Shown: positions 1 through 9,216, counted from the stretch's first letter. The stretch: DNA of 21,486 nt from Euryarchaeota archaeon UBA82 (GCA_002496635.1 DAKQ01000072.1:1397-22882); one strand, 5' to 3'. The notes: generated from the sequence alone by a model not told the origin. Translations and numbers: made by a program.

Positions 1-1233
1 GTATTCAACACATACTCTGAACAATCCTATCCTGATGCATCAGGCCGCATGACACGATTGCGGGATGTTACAACGTTACAGGTAACTGTGAACGAATTCT
101 ATGACATGCAAATCTCAATGGATCCGACAGTTGAAAACGATGTGAAAACCACTGCGCCAGGACGTATTGTTCGATTCGTTGTTAACATTACAAATGCAGG
201 AAACGTTCCAGACGTTCCAACACTGGATAACCACACCTCGACCAAAACAGGGTCGGATCTTGTGTGGACCGAAACCCCTGGAATGGGAACTCTTGACGGA
301 TGGGGCGTATCATGGAAGATCCTGCGACAAGTAGGACTTGACCTAGAGAGCGAAGAAGATTGTGTTGTCACAGAGTCAACATCAAGCTCCTTCCCAGAAG
401 ACAGTTGTGTCTATCTCCAAGACATCGATGAATGGCGACTTCCTGAGATGGCTCCTTACGAAACCTACACTATGGTTGCAATTGTTTCCATTGATCCAGG
501 CGCACAACTTCTAACAAGAAGCCTTGGATTGAAGGTAGTTTCAATGATGGGCGGTATGGAAGATGGTGGAGATCACGATGAAAGTGCTGCATGGGACGGA
601 GATAGCCTTGATACGAATGAAAAGATAGTCACAGTAAGCCTCCGTGCTCCTGACTTAGTTGTCAGACTTGCTGCTACAGACAAGACATCAGCAGATGTAG
701 GCGAATCTATACCAATCAGAATTGAAATTGTAAACACTGGAAATGTCCATGCTACAAACATTGAAGTTATTCTTTGTGAATATGATGATGACGACATGAA
801 GGATACAATTCGTAAGAACAACAACATGTGCGATGAAGACAGCATTGTCATGCGACAAGAGATTGGAGCAATCGACAAGCCTGATGATTCACAGAAAGAT
901 GGGCGTGTTGTTGAATTGTACATGCTTTACCCAGTTACTGCTGGTACCAAGAACGTGTACGTGGTTGTTGACCCAGGTAACAATATCGTCGAAGCAAGCG
1001 AAGGAAACAACGTTCTTCGTATCTCGAATGAACTTGGATCTTCTAATCCGTTCCTCGATGTTGCAGGAGAAGTTGCTGGAAAGATAGCACTTCCAACAAT
1101 GATTGTTCTTCTCACCTTTGCTCTCTTCGGTGTTCTCTTCCTTGTCGGAAAGGGACGCAGAGCAGATGTAAAAGACCGAATAGCAGAACAATCTTCTCTG
1201 ATGTCTGTACTTGGCTCAGAAGACTCTGATTGA
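1..1233 (+). CDS. CARDB-domain surface protein, C-terminal membrane anchor (5' partial)
   Basis: The frame is open from the first base with no stop, so the gene begins upstream; the ATG at 49 is probably internal. Counting from that ATG, the visible protein has an extracellular beta-rich module (about residues 25-195) that opens with an NEW3/CARDB-like strand pattern (VNITNAGNV). A clearer CARDB module follows (about 200-325) and ends in the typical pattern VVVDPGNNIVEASEGNN. One hydrophobic segment near residues 348-368 is followed by a basic KGRR stop-transfer signal and a short cytoplasmic tail. CARDB domains are adhesion or structural modules of archaeal and bacterial surface proteins. 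The role is inferred from architecture only; the ligand is unknown. The stop lies 3 bp from the stop of the convergent regulator gene. Confidence 0.85.
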   Translation, partial: VFNTYSEQSYPDASGRMTRLRDVTTLQVTVNEFYDMQISMDPTVENDVKTTAPGRIVRFVVNITNAGNVPDVPTLDNHTSTKTGSDLVWTETPGMGTLDGWGVSWKILRQVGLDLESEEDCVVTESTSSSFPEDSCVYLQDIDEWRLPEMAPYETYTMVAIVSIDPGAQLLTRSLGLKVVSMMGGMEDGGDHDESAAWDGDSLDTNEKIVTVSLRAPDLVVRLAATDKTSADVGESIPIRIEIVNTGNVHATNIEVILCEYDDDDMKDTIRKNNNMCDEDSIVMRQEIGAIDKPDDSQKDGRVVELYMLYPVTAGTKNVYVVVDPGNNIVEASEGNNVLRISNELGSSNPFLDVAGEVAGKIALPTMIVLLTFALFGVLFLVGKGRRADVKDRIAEQSSLMSVLGSEDSD

Positions 1234-1236
1234 AGT

Positions 1237-1971
1237 CTAACCTAGCCACCAGCGAAGAGAGGAGTTGTCGCTAATGGCGACAACTTCACCAGACCTGTCC
1301 GAGCGTTGCCTTTCAACCAATTCTCGTACACGTGTCATGACGGCAGAGATATCTTTCTCAGAAAGCTGCAATTCTTTTGCCATCAAGCCAAGATCTGGCT
1401 GTATCCTTGGAGTTTCAACGAGAGCGTGTACCATTGTCCGCTGTGAGTAGTTTTCGAAATCAGAATCGACTGCAGCAGAGATACGCCCTCGAATCTGTTG
1501 ATGTAAGGCGATTAAAGCATCTCGTTGTCGATCTAATGCTTCGAGTTGAACATTGAGTTGATCAAGATGGAGAACGCCTTCAGTGACGCTAATCTTTTTC
1601 CGTCCACTGACTTGTTCTGCGATTGGTACAACCTCGGAAGGTAATTTTGAACTCAACCGAAGAGGCCCTCCGGAAGGAAGTTTTCTTTTTTCTATCTTGA
1701 AGAGATCAGGGCCAAGGTCAATCCGTAATGAAAAAGCCTCCTGGACTCGAAAAATAGTTCTTGGAGGTCCTCCCTTTTCACTTGCAACCCGCATCTTTTC
1801 GACGAATCCTCCGTTCTCTAATTCTCTCAAATTCTTCTTGATAGCCTGCTGACTGATTCCAATAAGTTCAGCCAACTGCATAGGATAATGAGGCTCTCGA
1901 ACAAGGCGCTCGAGAATCAATCTGCGGGTCTTATTCTGAAGAAGATTCAATGTTTTATCGAGGTCACCCAT
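1237..1971 (-). CDS. Winged-helix (ArsR-like) transcriptional regulator with a second C-terminal helical HTH-like region
   Basis: I chose the ATG at 1971 because the recognisable fold starts there (MGDLDKTLNLLQNKTRRLIL). An in-frame ATG at 2007 would add 12 residues. Residues about 5-65 form a winged helix whose recognition helix region reads SQQAIKKNLRELENGGFVEK, matching the archaeal ArsR-like family that pairs 'NKTRR.IL..L' with 'GISQQAI'. The wing is followed by FSLRIDLGPDLF, also typical of that family. A predicted coiled coil (about residues 138-165) probably dimerises it. The C-terminal region (about 180-230) has the helix-turn-helix-like sequence LGLMAKELQLSEKDISAVM. It is last in the top6B-top6A-membrane protein cluster, about 66 bp after the preceding stop. 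DNA target unknown; autoregulation of the cluster is possible but only inferred. Confidence 0.8.
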   Translation of the reverse strand: MGDLDKTLNLLQNKTRRLILERLVREPHYPMQLAELIGISQQAIKKNLRELENGGFVEKMRVASEKGGPPRTIFRVQEAFSLRIDLGPDLFKIEKRKLPSGGPLRLSSKLPSEVVPIAEQVSGRKKISVTEGVLHLDQLNVQLEALDRQRDALIALHQQIRGRISAAVDSDFENYSQRTMVHALVETPRIQPDLGLMAKELQLSEKDISAVMTRVRELVERQRSDRSGEVVAISDNSSLRWWLG

Positions 1972-2037
1972 ACTACTCAACCTGTAGTTACGTAGCGCCC
2001 CCCTCATTTGAACTCGTCGAAAATTTCAGAGGCGAAA

Positions 2038-3030
2038 TCAGTCTTCGTCCCAAGATTGCCAATCTTGGTTCTCTGCTTTGGGTATCTTTCTACTTGTTTT
2101 TTCTACTTCAACCCGAGCCTGTTTAATCGGCTTACTTGCTACAACCGAACTTCCAGGGGAAGTGGGGAATGGATCTGGAACAGTTTCTTCTTCAGGAGTT
2201 GATGCAGAGTCTACATCTCCTCTCATCAGTGCATAGACTTGTTCTGTAGTCAGCATACTTCCAGCAGCAACATGTTGCTGTCCACCCATCTGAGTCTGCG
2301 GAGAGGAATCCTTCTGGCCCACATATTCTCCTGTTCGAATATCGAAATCAAGACCATCGATCGTGTCGTCCCTTTGTTGATTAAGCTGTGTTTGCACGTT
2401 ATCAGGAGTATAATCTGTAAGTGGCATGAGGTTACCATCAGGCCCTACAACAACCATGACATTCTTCTTTCGATTCTGCGAGAAGGCTAAGAGCACTCCA
2501 GATAAGGGGAGTAAGAGAATTCCGAGGCAACACAACAAGCCTCCGGTAAGGAGGGATGTCGACGAAAGAACACCATCTTCCATGCTATCTATGGATGTAA
2601 ACCAAATCGTTTCGTTTCCACATTCGCCAGCACATTCAACTTCGAGAATGTATTCTCCTTTGTCAACAATAATCCACGTCCCAAGAGTATCAAATGCCTG
2701 TCCATCGCTTGACATTGCTTCCCAATCGAGTTTACATTTAGATTCCTTTAGCGGCTCTTTAATTAGAGAGACCTCAAGTTCAGAAAGAGTCACGTTACCA
2801 TCGAATCCAGTCCCATAAGCACGGTAGCAACCAGCATCATCTACTACGATGAGTGTCTGTGGATCTGTTTCTGAGTTTATGACTGCAATGTTGTTGTTAC
2901 GCGGATCTAGTAACTCGTCTACTGTATCCATTTGAGAAAGGAGGAGGACACTGCCAAGAACCAAACTGACTAATGATGCAATCAAGATTCGGAAGGGCCA
3001 ACGGCTCTTCTTCTGTTCCTCCATATTCAT
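2038..3030 (-). CDS. Two-TM membrane protein of unknown function (330 aa)
   Basis: I do not recognise this family. A hydrophobic segment at residues 12-32 and a second at about 156-184 enclose an exported domain of about 120 residues with four cysteines (68, 99, 133, 137) that could form disulphides. The C-terminal half (about 185-330) is predicted cytoplasmic and low in complexity (Gln, Ser, Pro and acidic residues). It includes a short SHOCT-like helix, LTTEQVYALMRGD at about 260-272, and ends in QSWDED. The ATG at 3030 is preceded by a purine-rich ribosome-binding stretch. The gene starts 39 bp after the top6A stop on the same strand, so it is probably co-transcribed with topo VI. A link to DNA topology is not evident from its sequence. 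Confidence 0.75.
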   Translation of the reverse strand: MNMEEQKKSRWPFRILIASLVSLVLGSVLLLSQMDTVDELLDPRNNNIAVINSETDPQTLIVVDDAGCYRAYGTGFDGNVTLSELEVSLIKEPLKESKCKLDWEAMSSDGQAFDTLGTWIIVDKGEYILEVECAGECGNETIWFTSIDSMEDGVLSSTSLLTGGLLCCLGILLLPLSGVLLAFSQNRKKNVMVVVGPDGNLMPLTDYTPDNVQTQLNQQRDDTIDGLDFDIRTGEYVGQKDSSPQTQMGGQQHVAAGSMLTTEQVYALMRGDVDSASTPEEETVPDPFPTSPGSSVVASKPIKQARVEVEKTSRKIPKAENQDWQSWDED

Positions 3031-3069
3031 GTCGAAGCACCACTCCTCAAAGAAGGCTCGCTTTTTGAA

Positions 3070-4170
3070 TCAGTTTAAACCGAGTTCTGCTAATTTCTCA
3101 GGCAAGTATGTATCAGTAACGAAATCTAGACCATACTTTGCTAACGATTGCTGTTCAGCCTTTTTTCCAATTTCAAGCATCATATTGATTTGTTCTTGCC
3201 ACCAGCCATCTGCAAACCGAGGGTCGCTTAATTCAGCATTCAACGCTTCTATGTCTTTCTTTGAGAGATCATCACTTGGTAAATCGTAGGCGAGAATATC
3301 GTCTGCAGTAATCCCCAGATATGTCGATGAAGGAGTTGCAAGATATTCTGATATGTGTGCTGTCTTAATAGCACCATAAGCGATTGAGGCAAAGATTCTG
3401 AAAGACCACGGATCACCGTCAAGGAAGACGACTACAGGCAGATCCCATTCTTCACTCATTCTCTTCATGATTCTTCGAGTTGAACGTGCAGGCTGTCCTT
3501 TCAAATGGAGTAATGCACAATCGAAATCCTCATCAAAACCATTCTCAACCAAACGATCAAACATACCACCTGTCTCGATTGCCATGATAAATTTGATATC
3601 ATGCTCCAAGAATTCAATCTTCTCTTTCTCGACATTGTATGGGACACCATAACCACTGTCTCCGACATCATCTCTTGCATTGATTCGCATCCACTGACCA
3701 CGGCGATTTCGTTCACGTAAGGTGATGTTCCCAATCATTCTCGCACCGTCTTCTTCAGGACGAAGTTTGAAATCTTCTCGCAGACATCGTGTTACGATTT
3801 CTAAATCTTCAGCAAGGTTATTGCTCTCATTTTGGCCTTGGAATTTCCCGAGACCCCATCCTTCCGAAATATAGTACATTTCACGAAGCGTGGATGATTT
3901 ACCGTCATCAATCATGCCTTCAATGAACTCAATGACGTGTAAAGCTCGAAGTAACTGCTTTGCAGAACCTAGGCTTGTAGCGTCACGAATGGTTTGCTTC
4001 TTTCCATACTTGTAAACTCCTAGTTTAGGATCAAATCCAATGTTATTCTTCGTTCGTACCGGCAGTGTCATTGTAGGGGGGTCGCCTTTGACAATACGGT
4101 CATACATTTCACGGACAACACCGTGTAGGGCCAATTTTGTTTCTTCAACAGATTTGCGTACAGCTACCAT
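3070..4170 (-). CDS. top6A: DNA topoisomerase VI subunit A (Spo11-like)
   Basis: This is the DNA-cleaving subunit of the type IIB topoisomerase, which makes a double-strand break through a 5'-phosphotyrosyl bond and relaxes or decatenates DNA. The winged-helix (CAP-like) domain holds the hallmark STLREMYYISEGWG at residues 93-106; the catalytic tyrosine is in the Tyr99-Tyr100 pair. The TOPRIM domain shows its metal ligands: Glu199 in IMAIETGGMF and Asp251/Asp253 in VVFLDGDPWS. The length of 366 aa is normal for archaeal Top6A. Its ATG overlaps the top6B stop by one base (TAATG) and is preceded by a near-perfect Shine-Dalgarno sequence, so the A2B2 enzyme is made from coupled genes. All key residues are present. 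Confidence 0.97.
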   Translation of the reverse strand: MVAVRKSVEETKLALHGVVREMYDRIVKGDPPTMTLPVRTKNNIGFDPKLGVYKYGKKQTIRDATSLGSAKQLLRALHVIEFIEGMIDDGKSSTLREMYYISEGWGLGKFQGQNESNNLAEDLEIVTRCLREDFKLRPEEDGARMIGNITLRERNRRGQWMRINARDDVGDSGYGVPYNVEKEKIEFLEHDIKFIMAIETGGMFDRLVENGFDEDFDCALLHLKGQPARSTRRIMKRMSEEWDLPVVVFLDGDPWSFRIFASIAYGAIKTAHISEYLATPSSTYLGITADDILAYDLPSDDLSKKDIEALNAELSDPRFADGWWQEQINMMLEIGKKAEQQSLAKYGLDFVTDTYLPEKLAELGLN

Positions 4171-6269
4171 TAGTAATCACCTCCAAACAACGTCGTTTGT
4201 TTCGTTTCTCCAGAATCGGTATCTGGAATATCTTGTGTTTCAGTCGATGCTTCAATTTCAGGAACAACCTCCTCTTGAGAGGGGAGAGACTCTTCTTCAT
4301 CAGAATCGCTTAGAACATCTTCAGCAAGGTTCTCTTGCTCAATGAATACTTCTTCTTGGCGGCGTATTTCTTCCAAGAGTTTCTCATCCATCTTGGTTGC
4401 ACCAATGACTTCTTGAGATCCTCTGTAGAAGACATCAGTTTCATTCCAATCTCCCTTTTCGACATTATCAAGACTGTATGTAATGACAGTTTGAACTCCT
4501 GGTTGCAGAGTCTCAAGTTTCCAGGCCCATACGCCCGTTGCTTCCTTTCTCCCTCCGAGTTCATTTCCTACCATTTTCGCACCTTGTTTTTCAGGCCAAG
4601 TAACCAGTATTGTGTAGGAACGGGCTCGAGATGTGTAATTATACAGGACAATGTGAACATCTGTCTGCTTTGTTTCCTTATTCCATGTCGTCGTTGTTTC
4701 AGCAATGACTGCAGACATAATCTTCGTAATTGAAGCAGCCAAATCAGGCACTGGGAGCTGGAGTAGTGAAGCAGACTTCTCAGCAATTGCAGGAATAATA
4801 TCGTTGATGAGTTCGAATTTTTCTCGTGTCTTACCCATCTTCTTCTTCTTTTCGAGATGCTTTCTCAAACCGCGACCCATTTCCAACATTGCTTTACGCC
4901 CTTCTTCCATAACGACCTCATTATCAGAGAGAGCCTCCTTTGCTTCAGAAGTAAACTGTACGTTTGTACTAGCAAGATGAACGAGAATGGCTGCAGGGCC
5001 CTTTGGCACCCCTCTTCCACCAGCCTGATCAAGTCCATATTGCCTCCAATCAACGCTTTCAATAGCCTTAGTCAATAAACAACCACCTTGCTGATACATA
5101 AGGGGGACGCGATTCGCAAATCGAAGAATCTCAACAGGCTTGTCCGCAGCCATACCTTCTCCAAAAATCAAACCAACTTCAATTTGGAATGGATTTCCTT
5201 GAGTGACACTTGGCGCCCGGGTCATCGTCGTTACAAATTTTGAATCAATTGTTTTTGAAAGGCCTTTCTTGATGAGTAATTCTTCGATTGGGGAAAGACA
5301 TGATGTTGGTGGGTTAAGAAGCTTAACTGGCTTGCCTCGTAGCATCCGCTCTCCTTGAAATGCTTCCAGTAATGCACGGATCTGTTCGGCTTTGAGTGAT
5401 TTTGGTTTCAACTTCTCTTCTAATTCTGCAACTTCACATAATTCTTTAGCAGCTCTTCCAGATACCCCTGAAAAATTTCTACGTAGAAACGTTGTCATTC
5501 TTGATTCAGAAGATTCTCCACATAGGCGTTGCAGCTGTCCAAGTTCGATTCCATTAGGATGTGGCTTGATTGCCTCTACGCGACCTGGCAACTTCTCAGT
5601 TACGCGTGGCCAGTGGTGTTTCTGGCCATCAGGGTCAATGAAAAGAATATCAGCGTGAGGATTGACAATGCTTGTCATGCGAAGATATTGCCAGACTGAT
5701 TGACGTCCTTTCTGATATTTCGCTTTCATTCTGGTTCGAATTTTCAAACCATGAACTTTCTCACCCCAATCTACACGATCTTGATTGGACTTTACTGCCT
5801 TGTTTTTCCGTGTATCGAGACCAATATCAACAGCAACTGCCGTAGCTTCCTTGGCAATCTTTGATTCAACATGCGTAGGGTCACCAGTTGTCAGTTGGGA
5901 GTACATGACGACGCCAGTAATACCAATCCCCTGTTGCCCTCTTGACTGACGAATTGCGTGAAATCGAGATCCGAAAAGGAGTTGCCCGAATACTTTCTCT
6001 ATGCTTGTACGAGGAATACCAGGGCCGTTGTCTTCAACATCAAGTTGGAGAATATCTTTTTTATTGTCCATTTTTGTAATTTGGACGACAATATCGGGGA
6101 GGATTCGAGCCTCTTCACAAGCATCCAAGGCATTGTCGACTGCTTCCTTAACAGCGGTTATGAGCGCTCTTGTGAGAGTATCAAAACCAAGGAAATGTTT
6201 GTTCTTTTCAAAGAATTCTGAAATAGCGACTTGCTTCTGATTTGCTGCCATCTTTTCTGCAATGCTCAT
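4170..6269 (-). CDS. top6B: DNA topoisomerase VI subunit B (GHKL ATPase)
   Basis: This is the ATP-driven gate subunit of topo VI. The N-terminal GHKL fold is plain: N-box KEAVDNALDACEEA (Glu42, Asn46), G1-box DVEDNGPGIP (77-86, Asp80) and G2-box GQQGIG (111-116). An H2TH-like segment (GVSGRAAKEL) and a transducer domain follow, including the KGPAAILVHLAS stretch expected to carry the ATP-contacting lysine. After a beta-rich C-terminal domain (about 530-640) comes an acidic, probably disordered tail that ends KQTTLFGGDY, with some resemblance to PCNA-binding peptides. At 699 aa it is longer than minimal Top6B (about 530 aa), as in families with the extra C-terminal domain. The start MSIAEKMAANQKQVAISEFF fits the family's N-terminus. 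It is first in the cluster, so its promoter should lie at 6270-6405. Confidence 0.96.
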   Translation of the reverse strand: MSIAEKMAANQKQVAISEFFEKNKHFLGFDTLTRALITAVKEAVDNALDACEEARILPDIVVQITKMDNKKDILQLDVEDNGPGIPRTSIEKVFGQLLFGSRFHAIRQSRGQQGIGITGVVMYSQLTTGDPTHVESKIAKEATAVAVDIGLDTRKNKAVKSNQDRVDWGEKVHGLKIRTRMKAKYQKGRQSVWQYLRMTSIVNPHADILFIDPDGQKHHWPRVTEKLPGRVEAIKPHPNGIELGQLQRLCGESSESRMTTFLRRNFSGVSGRAAKELCEVAELEEKLKPKSLKAEQIRALLEAFQGERMLRGKPVKLLNPPTSCLSPIEELLIKKGLSKTIDSKFVTTMTRAPSVTQGNPFQIEVGLIFGEGMAADKPVEILRFANRVPLMYQQGGCLLTKAIESVDWRQYGLDQAGGRGVPKGPAAILVHLASTNVQFTSEAKEALSDNEVVMEEGRKAMLEMGRGLRKHLEKKKKMGKTREKFELINDIIPAIAEKSASLLQLPVPDLAASITKIMSAVIAETTTTWNKETKQTDVHIVLYNYTSRARSYTILVTWPEKQGAKMVGNELGGRKEATGVWAWKLETLQPGVQTVITYSLDNVEKGDWNETDVFYRGSQEVIGATKMDEKLLEEIRRQEEVFIEQENLAEDVLSDSDEEESLPSQEEVVPEIEASTETQDIPDTDSGETKQTTLFGGDY
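4176..4184 (-). promoter_or_regulatory. Strong Shine-Dalgarno sequence for top6A
   Basis: On the minus strand the sequence GGAGGTGAT lies five bases before the top6A ATG and inside the last codons of top6B. It is a near-complete match to the anti-Shine-Dalgarno end of 16S rRNA (GGAGGTGATC). Together with the TAATG stop-start overlap this points to reinitiation or coupled translation of the two subunits. It also confirms the start codon at 4170. Confidence 0.75.
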
Positions 6270-6405
6270 ATTGACACATCCGCCCCAGGTCCTCCTCCGT
6301 CAAAGACTTCGGGCCAGCAGGCATTCCCATACTATTGACGAGGCTACTTGATGTTTCGGCCAAATTTAACCCATCATTATCTGAATTTATGAATTTTTGA
6401 AACCT

Positions 6406-7185
6406 TCATTTGATTCTATTGGACGGTACTCGGCCATTCATCCTCATATCAAACTCATTCTGAACTTCTTCTTGTTTTAGTCTCTCTAGAGAAGGCTTCA
6501 TCCAATATCTCCACCCAAGGCAAGCAAATATGATTGCAGTAGCAACATCCCAAATGTAATGCTGCTTAATGATCATTGTCGATACGACTAAGAGAAGCCA
6601 ACAAATCAACAATGCTGAATGAAGCACCCTAGATTGAGTCGAATCAGGAGGGAACCAATATCGTAAAACAAAGACAACTTGCATACTCTGAACAATGTGA
6701 AGGGAAGGCCAAGAATTCCATGGGGTGTCAATAGCGTGCATCATTACGAACAAAGGCTCCCAAACAGTTCCTTCCGTATCCACGACGAGATGACGCAAAT
6801 CGATTTCAACTGGGAGGAGAAAGAAAATAACGAAAACAATCCAACAAGATATTAGCATCATTTGATGGAAAATGACGTTCTGCCTCAACATAATGTCATT
6901 TCTACAGCCCAACCATGCAGATATGGGATAATAGAGATACAGCGTTAGATAGGGGACAATCATCCATGGCCAGAAAACCATGTCGAGGTCGTATTGGATT
7001 GATGGGTCAAATGCTGCCCAATCCCTCATCGATGTTAAACGGTTGATTATTGCATAAGGAATTGCATTGAGAAGAATCAATGTCCCGATAATGGCATATG
7101 AGATCCGTTTGCCATTCAAGGTTGAACGCTTCTTCCAGTGAGAGCGCCAAATCTTCCAAGGTTGAGACCCCCATGTTAAGGACAT
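6406..7185 (-). CDS. PAP2-superfamily integral membrane protein (inositol phosphorylceramide synthase/lipid phosphatase-like)
   Basis: The protein is polytopic, with hydrophobic segments near residues 28-48, 68-90, 108-125, 164-178, 188-205 and 212-226. It carries the later PAP2 motifs: NSWPSLH at 157-163 (motif 2, His163) and STMIIKQHYIWD at 202-213 (motif 3, His209 and Asp213). The spelling PSLH...HYxxD is typical of the PAP2_3/Aur1-like branch, which transfers or hydrolyses phospho-headgroups of lipids. The first PAP2 motif (KxxxxxxRP) is not obvious, as often in this branch. The substrate cannot be told from sequence; an archaeal phospholipid headgroup or polyprenyl phosphate is possible. 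The ATG at 7185 is 51 bp after the aconitase-family stop, with an AT-rich element about 30 bp upstream. Confidence 0.8.
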   Translation of the reverse strand: MSLTWGSQPWKIWRSHWKKRSTLNGKRISYAIIGTLILLNAIPYAIINRLTSMRDWAAFDPSIQYDLDMVFWPWMIVPYLTLYLYYPISAWLGCRNDIMLRQNVIFHQMMLISCWIVFVIFFLLPVEIDLRHLVVDTEGTVWEPLFVMMHAIDTPWNSWPSLHIVQSMQVVFVLRYWFPPDSTQSRVLHSALLICWLLLVVSTMIIKQHYIWDVATAIIFACLGWRYWMKPSLERLKQEEVQNEFDMRMNGRVPSNRIK

Positions 7186-7207
7186 TATTTGTGGTCAAAT
7201 ACCTGAG

Positions 7208-7221
7208 ACTGTAAATATTCT
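7208..7221 (-). promoter_or_regulatory. Possible TATA element for the PAP2 gene
   Basis: The minus strand reads AATATTTA at 7212-7219, centred about 30 bp before the ATG at 7185. That is the spacing expected for a TATA box on a leaderless archaeal transcript. The 51-bp gap between the two genes would otherwise have little purpose. This rests on position and AT content only. Confidence 0.3.
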
Positions 7222-7236
7222 GTATAGAATCAGACA

Positions 7237-9216
7237 TTACAATGCCTGTTCTTTCCAAGAACTAATCTGGCCAGTGAAAGCACTCATCGCCACCGTTAAT
7301 GGACTTGCGAGATACAATTTTCCAGGCCCAGAACGGCCTTGGAAGTTACGATTGATTGCAGAGACAGTCACTTGCTCAGAGGTCATAGAAACCCCAGGGC
7401 CTGCGCCAATACAAGCGCCACATCCTGGGTCGATGAGATTGACTCCTACATCGAGGAAAAGCTGATGCCAACCCTTGGAAACTGCAACATCCTTGACAAT
7501 TCCAGAACCATACTGAATGTAAAATTCAACACCATCTCGCACGGTGAGTCCAGAATCTTTCGCAGCCTGACAGACCTGAGCGTAATAGGCAACATCGTCA
7601 ATTTTACCTGCAGTACAAGAGCCTCCATAGGCGATATCTATTGACACATCACCGAGTTCGTCGACGTATGCGCCATTTGTTGGATCGCTTGGGATTCCTT
7701 CGTCAGGATCTCCAGGATGTGCAACCATCGGGCGTATTGAAGAGAGGTCGATATGATGGACTCCTCCATGGTACACAGCACCTTCATCGGGTGCAACTGC
7801 GCGTTGTCTTTGTTGAATCATATTCAGATGAGGCATTTGGGTTTCCATCCAGTTGAAGAGGATGTCATCTGCTTCACAAATACCAGTTCTTGCAGAGCAC
7901 TCAGTAGCCATGTTGCACAATGTTGCCCGTTCATCTGCTGATAGAGAGGTTAAGCCAGGCCCACCAAATTCCATTGATCGATTCAACGTCAGTTCTTTGC
8001 GAGCATGATCTGCAAGGATGAAGAGAATAACATCCTTTGCAGTACAACCTTCGCTTAACGCTCCTGAAAGCTCGAAACGGATTGATTCCGGAACTTTAAC
8101 GAATGTAAATCCAGCAGAAACAAGGTTAGCATATTCAGTTGCTCCAACCCCCCAAGTCAATGCATTTGATGCGCCACCCATGCAGGTGTGGGAATCTGTG
8201 GCTTGGATAAAATCTGACACTTCAATGAATTCTTCGCGAGCGACTTGGTGACAAATTCCCGGAGATACGCCATCAACGGCAGAGTAATCTCGGACCCCTG
8301 TGTGCTTTTGGAATTCGTCTTGAAGTCTTCGTAAAGTTTTGATTTTGTCCATAAATGGAACGAATTTTGGATTGTGATGCGCATACAAGAGATGATCTTC
8401 AAAGACACCGAATTTCTTCGGATTCATGAGTTGGTAATCTTGCCCATATGTTTCCTGCAAGAATGTATGCACTTGGGCTGTGGTAAATTCATGGGAATAA
8501 CCTCCCTGGACTTGGGCAATAACAGGGTCATCCGGTTGAACACACGCCCCTTCAGGTTGTCCGACAAGGTTGCGGGCAATGATTTTCTCAGCCATGGTCA
8601 TTGGTCGATGTTCACTGGATAATTCGGGTAAGGAGAGCCGACCCTCCCTCAATCCCTTTGAAAATTCAAACAATCCTCCGGCCTCAAGAATAAGCGCTGT
8701 AACGTCGTCATACTGCTCAGTAAATTCCTTCAGTTGAAGAGTTTCACCGTTCTGGAGCCGCTGAAGCATCTCATGATTGCCCATTAATTGTCCAAGATTG
8801 ATGTTGTTTCTCTCATGTATTGGTGCAAAGGATGCTGCGATTACGATTCGAATACCCGCCCACCGTTCACACTGAGCTGCGGTTTCCCGGCTCGAACCAG
8901 TTCCTTTTCGTTGACCTGATACAATGACTTCGAATCCACCATCGATCAATGCATTTTCATTGAAAACACGAATTCCATTCTGCATGAGGCCAGCATATGC
9001 ATTCTTTGCAATCATTGCAGGTTCATGATCAAAACATACCCAAGCAGGCGTCATTACATCCGTATTGATGTCGTCAAGGAGGTCTTCGACATCCAAATCT
9101 TCCATACGAAGATTAAGACCCTCATACAACTGTTTTCGGATAAGATCGAGATCCTTCGTAAGGAACAGGACTCTTTTACCAGCCGTTAGAGAAACTTCAC
9201 TTGCCATCCCTGCCAT
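7237..9216 (-). CDS. Single-chain aconitase/isopropylmalate dehydratase-family hydro-lyase, swivel domain first
   Basis: This is a [4Fe-4S] hydro-lyase of the aconitase superfamily that isomerises hydroxy-acids by dehydration and rehydration. All three cluster cysteines are visible: Cys534 in YGGSCTAGK, and Cys599 and Cys602 in [20 protein letters not shown] (about 341-348) and NRNFQGRSG (about 623-631) are further active-site signatures. The LeuD-like swivel domain comes first ([14 protein letters not shown] at about 46-59; [14 protein letters not shown] at 100-113) and the LeuC-like catalytic domains follow. This is AcnB domain order without AcnB's HEAT-like N-terminus, giving 659 aa. I chose the ATG at 9216 because GGAG lies six bases upstream; in-frame ATGs at 9222 and 9207 are alternatives. 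Substrate (citrate, isopropylmalate or a related acid) is undetermined. Confidence 0.85.
   Translation of the reverse strand: MAGMASEVSLTAGKRVLFLTKDLDLIRKQLYEGLNLRMEDLDVEDLLDDINTDVMTPAWVCFDHEPAMIAKNAYAGLMQNGIRVFNENALIDGGFEVIVSGQRKGTGSSRETAAQCERWAGIRIVIAASFAPIHERNNINLGQLMGNHEMLQRLQNGETLQLKEFTEQYDDVTALILEAGGLFEFSKGLREGRLSLPELSSEHRPMTMAEKIIARNLVGQPEGACVQPDDPVIAQVQGGYSHEFTTAQVHTFLQETYGQDYQLMNPKKFGVFEDHLLYAHHNPKFVPFMDKIKTLRRLQDEFQKHTGVRDYSAVDGVSPGICHQVAREEFIEVSDFIQATDSHTCMGGASNALTWGVGATEYANLVSAGFTFVKVPESIRFELSGALSEGCTAKDVILFILADHARKELTLNRSMEFGGPGLTSLSADERATLCNMATECSARTGICEADDILFNWMETQMPHLNMIQQRQRAVAPDEGAVYHGGVHHIDLSSIRPMVAHPGDPDEGIPSDPTNGAYVDELGDVSIDIAYGGSCTAGKIDDVAYYAQVCQAAKDSGLTVRDGVEFYIQYGSGIVKDVAVSKGWHQLFLDVGVNLIDPGCGACIGAGPGVSMTSEQVTVSAINRNFQGRSGPGKLYLASPLTVAMSAFTGQISSWKEQAL

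Noticed and set aside
2426..2818. 130-codon plus-strand open frame
   Set aside because: Lies wholly antisense to the two-TM protein gene; its translation shows no domain, and the minus-strand frame has coherent TM and exported segments.
4335..4733. 132-codon plus-strand open frame
   Set aside because: Antisense to the C-terminal part of top6B; no recognisable features.
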